Origin: Clostridium isatidis
Lineage (GTDB): Bacteria; Bacillota; Clostridia; Clostridiales; Clostridiaceae
Reading direction: 5' to 3'
Length of the DNA: 64,000 bases
Assembly: GCF_002285495.1 (NCBI RefSeq)
Contig: NZ_CP016786.1
Coordinates: 510,001 to 574,000, forward strand
Positions 8,120 to 17,500 of the stretch are shown one piece after another. Each line of letters begins with the position of its first letter. The stretch's first letter is position 1. A program made the translations under genes and the position numbers. A model generated the notes under the pieces. That model was not told where the DNA came from and did no database searches. It worked only from the letters and a program-made list of their open reading frames with translations.

Positions 8120-9385
8120 ATGAGACTTAGATATGCTATAAACGGAATAAAGAGAAACTTAGTATTAACATTAATTCTTATAATTCAATTAGTTTTTGCT
8201 TTTTATGCTCTTTATAATACTGTTGATATTAAGCAAAAGGTGCATTCTGAATCATCAAAAATAGCAAATTATTTTAAAGGGAAAAAGGTATATAATTTAT
8301 GGAATGATTTTTCAGATGTTATGTTTGATGAAGAGAAATTTCCAAGGATAAATGAAGGAAGTTTACAAAAAACCTTTGGGGTTTTAAGGGAATTCCCTCA
8401 AGTTACCTTTACTCACCAAGTACTTTTTCCTATTTCGATAGAAGTATTTGAAGATAATGAAAATTTTAAGTTTTATCCAACAGAGGGCAATTTTGAGGGA
8501 AGAACATTTTTTCAGGCTAAAAATATCGTCTTAAATCAAAATGCATTAAAGGAATTTGATGTTAAATTGAAGGATGGAAGGTTTTTTAATTCAAATGAAA
8601 CTAAAAGAAATTATGGAAATAATAATGTATTGCCTATTATAGTAGGAGCTAATTATGAAAAATATTTTAAGGTTGGAGATGAAATTACATATATTAGGCC
8701 TGAGTTCGGATTAGCTAAGGCTAAGATAATAGGGATAATGGAAGAAAACCAGTATATGCCTGTTGATATGATGGCATTTGATTTTAAAAGATATGCGGAT
8801 TTAAACAATTTTATATTAACTAGCTATTCTCAATTTCAAGATTATAGAATCATGTATGATACAATGTTTGGTTATAACTTTATTTTATTTGATGAAGATA
8901 CTTCAAATGAAACAATTGAAGAAATAAATAATGAAATAAAAAATGCCTTTTATGATAATTTAGGTATAAGGGTAACTATTAAGGATTTAAATAGATATAT
9001 AAAAGCAGAATTGGATACTTTTGAAAATCAAGATAAGATTGCAAGTGTCACATCTGTTACTATATTTGTGTTCATTTCATTAACCCTAATAATATCTACC
9101 TTAAATTCAATTTATAAAAGGAAGAAAGAATTTGGAATTCATATATTCAGTGGAGCAACTATAGGTGATTTGGCAATTACTATTTATTTAGAAGTATTAC
9201 TTGTTCTATTATTTTCATTTGGTATATCTTTGTTAGTAATCTTTTATCAAAATAGCGGAATAAATATATTTAATATAAAAATATTATTTTTAAATCTTAT
9301 AATAATTTCAGTAATAACAACTATTTTTCCAATTATAAAAATATTTAAATTGGAAATTAATGATATTATAAAGGGAGCAGATTAA
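8120..9385 (+). CDS. ABC transporter permease 2 (FtsX/MacB-type)
   Basis: A 421-aa membrane protein starting one base after the previous stop, with GGGGAGG as ribosome site. It has one N-terminal helix (LVLTLILIIQLVFAFYALY), a long extracytoplasmic region (about 40-310) and three C-terminal helices (about 313-332, 350-375, 385-405). The motif RKKEFGIHIFSGATIGDL is the coupling helix signature of FtsX-type permeases. It would pair with permease 1 around the ATPase at 9388. The inverted relic at 3346-3759 carries three pieces of a sister copy about 85-90 percent identical, so this operon was once duplicated. Confidence 0.85.
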   Translation: MRLRYAINGIKRNLVLTLILIIQLVFAFYALYNTVDIKQKVHSESSKIANYFKGKKVYNLWNDFSDVMFDEEKFPRINEGSLQKTFGVLREFPQVTFTHQVLFPISIEVFEDNENFKFYPTEGNFEGRTFFQAKNIVLNQNALKEFDVKLKDGRFFNSNETKRNYGNNNVLPIIVGANYEKYFKVGDEITYIRPEFGLAKAKIIGIMEENQYMPVDMMAFDFKRYADLNNFILTSYSQFQDYRIMYDTMFGYNFILFDEDTSNETIEEINNEIKNAFYDNLGIRVTIKDLNRYIKAELDTFENQDKIASVTSVTIFVFISLTLIISTLNSIYKRKKEFGIHIFSGATIGDLAITIYLEVLLVLLFSFGISLLVIFYQNSGINIFNIKILFLNLIIISVITTIFPIIKIFKLEINDIIKGAD

Positions 9386-9387
9386 GT

Positions 9388-10059
9388 ATGGTTTTAATAA
9401 ATTTGAAAAATATAAGCAAAAAATTTGGAGCTAAAGATACAGAAGTGACAGCATTAAGAGATGTTAGTATTGAAATAAATGAAGGAGAAATTATTGCCAT
9501 TGTAGGTACATCAGGCTCAGGAAAATCTACATTGCTTAATATTATAGGAACATTGGATAGGCAAACAACAGGAGAGTATATATTAAAAAATAAAAATTTA
9601 GATGAATTAAATGAACACGATTTAGCTAAACTTAGAAATAAGTCTTTTGGTTTTGTAGTTCAGAATTTTGCTTTAATAAATGATTACACTGTATATGAAA
9701 ATATAGAAATACCATTAGTATATGGAAAAGTAAAAAGTAGTGAGCGTAGAAAGATAATTAATCAAGTATTAACTAAGTTAGATATACAAGAGAAGATTAA
9801 TAAGAAACCTACTGAATTATCAGGAGGACAATGTCAAAGAGTTGCTATAGCTAGGGCCATTGTTAATGATCCACAAATAATTCTAGCGGATGAACCTACA
9901 GGAGCATTAGACAAAAAAACTGGAGAGCAAGTAATGAAAATATTTAAAGCTCTAAATAAGGAAGGAAAAACTATAATTATTGTAACACATGATCCAAGAA
10001 TCGCATCTCAATGTAATAGAATAATAAACATTGAAGATGGAATGATTAAAAAAGATTAA
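9388..10059 (+). CDS. ABC transporter ATP-binding protein (LolD/MacB family)
   Basis: A 223-aa protein, 2 bases after the permease stop. Walker A is GTSGSGKST (about residue 40), Q-loop QNFALINDYTVYENI, signature LSGGQCQRVAIARAI (about 145), Walker B IILADEPTGALD and switch THD. The length equals a lone ATPase domain, and the TGALD sequence after Walker B fits the MacB/LolD/peptide-export branch. It powers the two permeases at 7030 and 8120. The whole operon (4 bases total spacing) is intact although its presumed cargo gene is not. Confidence 0.95.
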   Translation: MVLINLKNISKKFGAKDTEVTALRDVSIEINEGEIIAIVGTSGSGKSTLLNIIGTLDRQTTGEYILKNKNLDELNEHDLAKLRNKSFGFVVQNFALINDYTVYENIEIPLVYGKVKSSERRKIINQVLTKLDIQEKINKKPTELSGGQCQRVAIARAIVNDPQIILADEPTGALDKKTGEQVMKIFKALNKEGKTIIIVTHDPRIASQCNRIINIEDGMIKKD

Positions 10060-10076
10060 ATAAAAAAGATTAAAGT

Positions 10077-10391
10077 TAGAAAGCAATCTTACAGCTACCC
10101 CTTTATTCTTAATTAAATTAATGATATCTTTTAGTTTATCATTAACAAATGCTTCACCCATCGAATTGATGAATACTAATTCTGCTTTACTACTTTCTAT
10201 CATTTTTTTTAATTCTTTTAATGAACTATCCATATCATTAAAGGATTTTTGAGTATCTATTTTGTTTTTTGATCTTCCAATAGGGCAAAAAATACAGTCA
10301 AAGTTACAATATTTTTCTGGAAGTATGTTTACCTCTAAAACCCTTTTTCCGTCTTCGATATATATATATCTTTATAATTAAAAAAAGCCAT
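10077..10391 (-). pseudogene. Broken radical SAM protein gene
   Basis: On the minus strand an ATG at 10389-10391, with AAGGA before it, starts MAFFNYKDIYISKTEKG and then hits a stop. A one-base shift restores VLEVNILPEKYCNFDCIFCP and IGRSKNK. The CxxxCxxC (CNFDCIFC) is the radical SAM iron-sulfur motif. The frame continues SSLKELKKMIESSKAELVFI to GVAVRLLSN, where a GYLL-type continuation is expected but the sequence instead runs into the antisense of the ATPase gene. The gene thus carries a frameshift near the start and loses its 3' part at the ABC operon. A single radical SAM enzyme gene was evidently cut by the arrival of that operon. Confidence 0.75.
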
Positions 10392-10602
10392 TATTTTATC
10401 CTTCTTAAATTATTTTATTGTTACTATTAGAAATTAAAATTTTAAAAGATACAATTAGATTATTTTGGATCAGCCAATTTTTAATTGCGGAACCCTAGAA
10501 AACTTTTATATATTTTATTTTCATTAAAAATACAAGTGAGTTTTAGCATAATAAGAACACTAAATCAAGGGAAAATTTACATATTATTTATGAATTAATA
10601 TA

Positions 10603-11034
10603 TTATTTTAGTAATCTTTTTCTTGTAATATTATATCTAAAATATAATATTACAAGAGGTCCTATCATAGTCAAAAGAAAATAAACTAATGGTAACATGG
10701 TAAAACGAACAAGAGCAAATATAAATATTGAAGCTGTTAAATTGTATAACCATAAGGCAACTAAAGATTTTAGATTATCTTTAAAATCTTTATAGATACT
10801 AATAAAAAGTGGTATTACTAGAGAAGCAATAATCATTACAACAAAGCTTAAAAAAAGTATCATAATAAATTGTCCTAAATCTGCAAAAGCTTCCTTTGAT
10901 GGAGGAAAAATTTTAGGAATAACAAAAAGCGAAATTATTGTTAGTATAATTATTATTACAAAAGAAATTAATGAAATTAAATTGTTTTTAACACAGTTCT
11001 TTTTACTATATTCAGTAAAACCCTTCTTAGCCAT
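10603..11034 (-). CDS. Small membrane protein, four helices, unknown function
   Basis: A 143-aa protein from ATG 11034, chosen over an in-frame GTG at 11043 because GGGA lies about 10 bases before the ATG and touches the GTG. A charged N-terminus (MAKKGFTEYSKKNCVK) precedes four hydrophobic helices at about 20-42, 55-80, 92-108 and 112-132, and the C-terminus is basic (RYNITRKRLLK). The family is not recognised. It stands alone between the radical SAM relic and the glucan synthase gene, transcribed toward the relic. Confidence 0.6.
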   Translation of the reverse strand: MAKKGFTEYSKKNCVKNNLISLISFVIIIILTIISLFVIPKIFPPSKEAFADLGQFIMILFLSFVVMIIASLVIPLFISIYKDFKDNLKSLVALWLYNLTASIFIFALVRFTMLPLVYFLLTMIGPLVILYFRYNITRKRLLK

Positions 11035-11568
11035 ATCTAACACATCCCATAATTCATTTTATTTATTTAAAAGTTTTAACCATTGTCTAATATATAGTCT
11101 ATAACAAAAGAAATTATAAACTTTCTGCCATATTTTTCAACCTCTATTTTAATATTAATGTATAACAGGCTAAAAGTACACTATATTCTTAATATTAAGT
11201 CTTAGATTTTCTGCTTGCAGAAAATCCTCCTCCAGTACCAATTGCTCCTACAATTAAGAAGTATATTATATAAAAAATAAAGAGAGACTATACGAAATAA
11301 GCATATAGCGAGTAGTTAGAAGTTCTTGGTGAAGAATTGACCTAGCTCTTAGAATTGTTCGTTCTGTTTGAGCGTAGCGAGTTAACGAAAATTCTTGACC
11401 TAGCTCTAATTCTGAACTTAGAACTTCTTACGCAGCTATTAGCTTTATATAGTATAGTCTTTTTATTTTTTTCCTATAATACTTCTTAATTACTTCTTAA
11501 TGCCAAAAAAGGTTTAAAAGTTATAAAAATTGAGAATAATAACTTTAGGCAATAGGAAGGAGTACATT
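11035..11568. other. Intergenic region with a large imperfect inverted repeat
   Basis: Positions 11283-11464 form a long imperfect palindrome. The outer arms are AGAGACTATACGAAATAAGC and its partner GCTTTATATAGTATAGTCTT, with inner arms around AGTTAGAAGTTCT/AGAACTTCTTACG. The centre contains two direct copies of TTGACCTAGCTCT (about 11337 and 11396). A T-run follows the right arm. It could be a miniature mobile element, a structured leader for the glucan synthase or an elaborate terminator. No reading frame is evident. Confidence 0.5.
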
Positions 11569-14500
11569 ATGAAGAAGAATACGATAAACAATACAAGAAA
11601 AAATGTTTTAAAAGAGATAAATTATGCATTTAAAGGTATTGTTCATAATTACAAATACCTTAGTAAACTTCATAAGCAAGGGGAGGAGATAATACCTTCT
11701 GCAGAATGGATATTAGATAATATTTATCTTATAGAAAAAGAATATAAAACAATAAAATTTAATATGCCTATTGAATATTTTAATAATATCCCAATAGAGC
11801 TTATAAATGATGTTGAATATCCAAGAATTTATATATTAGCAAAAGAGTATGTTAATCAAAATAATAATAAAATAGATGAAAATGAAGCAATAAAATTTAT
11901 TAATAAGTTAGAAGAAAATTTAACAATGGGAGAACTTTGGGCTTTCCCATTGATGGTAAGAGCTGTATTAATAATTAATCTTGCAAAAATAATTAAGGAA
12001 ATTGCAATTCTCCAGCGAAAAAGAACTGGAGCCAAAGAGCTGGCTAATAAGGTTATAGATTATTACAACAAAGGAAAAATAGATGCTTTATTAAAAAAGC
12101 TTGAAGAAAAATATCCAATAGAAAATACAGAAAATATAGAAGTAAATATAGAAAACCAGTATATTGCTGAAGATGAAAGCTTATATGATAAAAAATTCTC
12201 TTCAGAGTTTATGGATAAATTCTTAAGTATATTGAGGGATAATTTTATAGATGATGAAAGAATATATAAATTTGCTTTAGATAGGCTTCAATTAAAAGAT
12301 ATTTCTCATCTAGATAATCAAGTCAAAAAAGATCAAATGCATGAAGTAAATGCAGCAACCGATATAGGCATAACAATTAATTCCTTAAGAAGCATGGATG
12401 CAGTAAACTGGAAGAGATTTTTTAATGAAACATCACAAGTTGAGAAAATTTTAGAAGAGGATATATCAAATGCATATAAATACATGGATTTTCAAACTAA
12501 AGATTATTATAGGCATCAGATAGAAAAAATTTCAAAGAAAACAAATATTAGAGAAGTAGATATTGCAAAAAGGGCTTTAGAACTTTCTAAAGAAAATGCA
12601 AATAATGATGAAGAATATAAAAAACATATAGGTTATTACATAGTTGATGATGGCCTAAAGGAACTTTTAAGGAGCTTTAATATAAATAAAAAGATAAATA
12701 AGACTATGTCCCAAGGATTATTCTTATCAGTAATCATCTTTGGAACAATATTATTAGATCTAGTAATACTATTATTTAGTTATCTCGTTCCTTTAGACTT
12801 TACAATTAGTCAGTACATATTTGCCTTTATTACGATGCTTGTTCCATGTAGTGAAGTGATAATATCCTTATTTTATTGGCTAGTACCAAAGATAATTCCA
12901 GTTTCTCATGTTCCAAAGCTTGATTATTTAAGGGGAATTCCCGAGGATGATAAAACGATAGTAGTGATACCTTCTATCTTTTCCTCCGCAAAAGAGGTAG
13001 AAAAGCTAGCAGAAAGGCTGGAAATATACTATTTAGGAAATAGAGATAAAAATATATATTTTGCTATACTTGGAGATTTAAAAGACAGTAAATATGAAGA
13101 AGAAGTTGTAGATATTGAAATTAACAATAAGGGCTTAGAATTAATAGAAAAATTAAATGATAAATACTGCGTGAATAAAGAAGATAAAATATTTTATTTC
13201 TTTAATAGAAAAAGACTTTATAATAAGTCCGAAAGAGCTTTTATTGGTTATGAAAGAAAAAGAGGAAAGATTGTGGAATTCATGGCTTTAATTAAAGGCT
13301 ATGAAGACACGAGCTATAATGTAATCAGTAGTAATATAGATAATTTAAAGGATGTAAAGTATTTAATAACCCTAGATGCAGATACTTTTTTGCCTTTAGA
13401 AGTTGCTAAAAAGCTTATAGGGGCTATGAGTCATCCTTTAAATAAGCCTTATATAGAAAATTCTAAAGTAAAAAGAGGCTATTCAATAATGCAGCCTAAA
13501 GTTACTGTAGATTTAGAAGAAAAACATAAAACCTATTTTGCTAAAATCTTTGCTGGTGATTCAGGAATAGATGCTTATTCAACAGCTTCCTCTGATGTAT
13601 ATCAAGATATCTTTAAAGAAGGTATATTTACAGGAAAGGGAATTATAGAAATAGAAAGCTTCTATAATCTTTTAAAATATGAAATACCTGAAAATAAAGT
13701 ATTATCCCATGACTTATTAGAGGGAGTCTTAACAAGATGTGCCTTAGTAACAGATGTTGAATTTATTGACAGTTATCCACTAAGTTATATGGCTAGTGCT
13801 CTTAGACTTCATAGATGGGTAAGAGGAGACTGGCAGATATTTAGATGGATCTTTTCAAAAAAGCTATCTTTAATATCAAAGTGGAAGATCATAGATAATC
13901 TAAGAAGAAGTTTATTGTCACCGGCTTTAATAATTGCATTATTAGCATCTTTGTCAATATTAAAGGGTGCAGTACAAATAGCTCTTCTTGTATTTTTAGT
14001 TTTAATATTACCTGTATTATTTACAATAACAGATTTTGTTGTAACGCCTAAAAATAAGTTGAATGGCGTTTTTAAGAGTTTAAAGCAAATAATTTTAATA
14101 GCAAGTTTTACTCCTTCTCAAGGATATTTAATGACCGATGCCATAATTAGAAGTATTTATAGGATGCTAATTTCTAAAAAGAAACTTTTAGAATGGAAGA
14201 CAGCAGCGAGAGTCGAAAAGTCAGTAAAAAATACATACTCTTGGTACTATATGAAAATGGCAGCTAATCCAATATTAGCAGCAGTTTTATTTATCTTATG
14301 CTTTAACAATTCAAGAGAGCTTTTATTATTTATGCTTCCTTTAATAATACTTTGGCTGGCTGCACCAGCTTTAGCTTGTTATATATCAAAAGAAAAAGTA
14401 TATATTAAGGAAAGGCTAGAAATAGAAGATGAAGAATTCTTAAGGGAAAATGCAAGAAGAATCTGGGCATACTATGAGGATTTTGTTAATGAAGAAAATA

Positions 14501-17500
14501 ATTATTTAGCTCCAGACAATTATCAAGAAAAGCCTTATAAGGGTGTGGCATATAGAACTTCTCCAACCAATATAGGGATGGGCCTTATTTCAAATGTAGT
14601 TGCCTACGATTTTGGCTACATTTCTATGGGAGAATTAATATACAGGCTGGAAGTTATACTTGATAATATAAAGGATTTAGAAAAATATAAAGGACATTTA
14701 TTAAACTGGTATGAAACAAAAACAAAAAAGCCTCTATGGCCAAGATATGTTTCAACAGTTGACAGTGGAAACCTTTTAGGATATCTATGGATAATTAAGG
14801 AAACAATAGATAAATTTAAAGATGTCCCAATAATAAGGGAAAGAGAAATAACAGCCCTTTTTGATAGTTACAATTTAATAAGAATAGATGATAAAAAAGA
14901 AATACAAAATAACATTTCCGATAATATCAATCTTAGAGAATATAAACAAATTCTAAAGGAAGAATTAGAAAGGATAAAGCCTATAGCTGAAGAAGGCAAG
15001 AAAGAATTTTATTGGACCAAAAAGTTAAAAAATGAATTAGAAAAGAAGCTGGATTTTTATGACTATATTTTTACCAATGTTGAAGAATTATTAGATGAAA
15101 GATTTAGCAGTTTTAAAGCACCTTCTTTAAATGAAATAATTGAAAATCTAGAAGAGATAAAGCTCTCTTTATCAGAAGAATTACAAATTTCATTAGATAA
15201 AGATTTAAATAAAATAATAGATTTTAAAGATAGAATTGATAATCTTTCTGAAGATATAGATAAAATGATTAAAGAAATGAAATTTGATTTTCTTTATGAT
15301 AAGGACAGAGATTTATTTGCTATTGGCTATAATTTAGAAGAACAGTCATTAGGAAATTCTTATTATGATCTTATGGCATCTGAGGCTAGAATTGTTTCTC
15401 TTTTAGCTATAGCTAAGGGTGAAGTTCCTAGAAAGCATTGGTATAAGTTAAGCAGGAATATGACAAAGGCTTTTAACCAAAAGGCATTAGCTTCTTGGAG
15501 TGGTACAATGTTTGAGTATTTTATGCCATATCAAATATTAAAAAATTATAGAAATACAATTTGGGATTTAACTTATAAATCTGTTATAACTGCTCAAAAA
15601 TACTATGGGGAAAATAAAAATGTCCCATGGGGAATATCTGAATCAGGTTATTATGATACAGATATAAATCAAAATTATCAATATAAGGCCTTTGGAGTAC
15701 CAGGTATTGGCCTAAAGAGAGGTTTAGAAGAAAATCTTGTAATTTCTCCATATTCTACAATGATGGCCCTACCTTATGATGCTTTAGGAGCAATAGAAAA
15801 CTTAAGAAAGCTTCATAATGAGGGGTATTATGGAAGATATGGTTTTATTGAAGCAATTGATTATAGTGAAGGTGAAAAGGGAGAAGAATTAATAGGAAAG
15901 GAAGTAAGGTCCTATATGGTTCACCATTTAGGAATGTCCTTACTTGCTTTAGATAATGTAATAAATGATGATATTTTAAAAGAAAGATTCCACAGCATCC
16001 CAGAGATAAAGGCAGTAGAAGTTCTTCTTAAAGAAAAGGTTCCAGAAAATATAACTTTCACAAGGGAAACAGGAACTTACAATAATGAAAAATTAAATAT
16101 AGAAAAAGAAGATTTTATTCCTAGAATATTTAGAGGATATAATAGGGAAAATCCTGAAGTATTACTTTTATCAAATGGTTCCTATTCTATTATGATTAAT
16201 AATTCAGGAAGTGGTTACTCCAAAAGAGATAACTTAACAGTTTATAGATGGAAGGGAGATAGTACTTCTGATGCTTCCGGAATGCTCTTTTATATTAAAG
16301 ATTTAGATAATGATAAATATTGGAGCCCATCCTATGAGCCTTGTAAGGAAATAGGTAATGACTATTCTGTAGAATTTACAGTAGATAAGGCTAAATTTAC
16401 AAGAAAAGATGAAGATATAGAGACAAATTATGAAGTATCTTTAGCTTCAGATGATGACGTAGAAATAAGAAAGATTAGCTTAAAAAATAATGGTGATGAA
16501 GAGAAAAATTTAGAACTAACAAGCTATTTAGAGGTAACTTTACGTACCTTTGAAGGAGATGTGGTTCATCCAGCTTTCTCAAACTTATTTATTAGTACAG
16601 ATTATAATGAGGAACTTAAAGCTTTAATTGGAAATAGAAGAAAAAGAAGTGAAAATGAAAAAACTCATTATATATTCCATACTATAGAAGCTGAAGAAGA
16701 TATCGATGAATTAACTTATGAAACATCAAGGCTTAACTTTATAGGAAGAAATAAAAGTTTAAAATCTCCAAAGGCAATGGAAGATAATAATGTTTTAGAA
16801 AATACAGTAGGCATAGTTTTAGATCCTATAATGAGTTTAAGATGCAAAATAAAATTAATGCCTAAGGAAGAAAAGAGTATTTACTATTTAACAGGAGTAT
16901 CAGACGCTAAAGAGGAGCTGTTAAATTTAATTAGGAAATATAAAAATATATCAACTATTGAAAAGGCAGTTAATTGCTATAACTATAAGAATGTATTAGA
17001 ACTAAAGCATATTGGAATAAGATCAGCTCAGGCCAATATTTATCAAAGTTTCGCCTCTCACATTCTATATTTAAACAGCAAACGTAAAAATAGAGAGGAG
17101 TATATTAAAAATATCAATAAAAGCCAGGAAGACTTATGGCCATATGGAATATCAGGAGATTTACCAATTATATTCCTAGAGATTTATAAGGAAAAAGATA
17201 TAGACTTACTAAGACAAGTAATTAATATGCATTACTATTTTAAAATTAAGGGGCTTAAATGTGATTTAGTAGTATATAATCATGAGGAGTTATCTTATGA
17301 AGAACCATTACAAAAGAATATTGTATCAACAATAAATAATTCCTTAGAAAGAGATAATTTAAATAAAAATGGTGGAGTATTCCTTCATAATAAGGCAACA
17401 ATGCCGATGGAAATAAGAGATTTTCTAATTGGTATATCAAATTTATATATTAATTCAAAAGATGGAAGCTTAGTAAAGCAATTAAAATCAGAAGATAATT

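Noticed and set aside
9952..10233. Minus-strand frame of 93 codons
   Set aside because: Its first half is the tail of the broken radical SAM gene; the second half is antisense of the ATPase gene.
11530..11568. Upstream TTG start giving 13 more residues to the glucan synthase
   Set aside because: The ribosome site AGGAAGGAG lies inside this stretch and serves ATG 11569.
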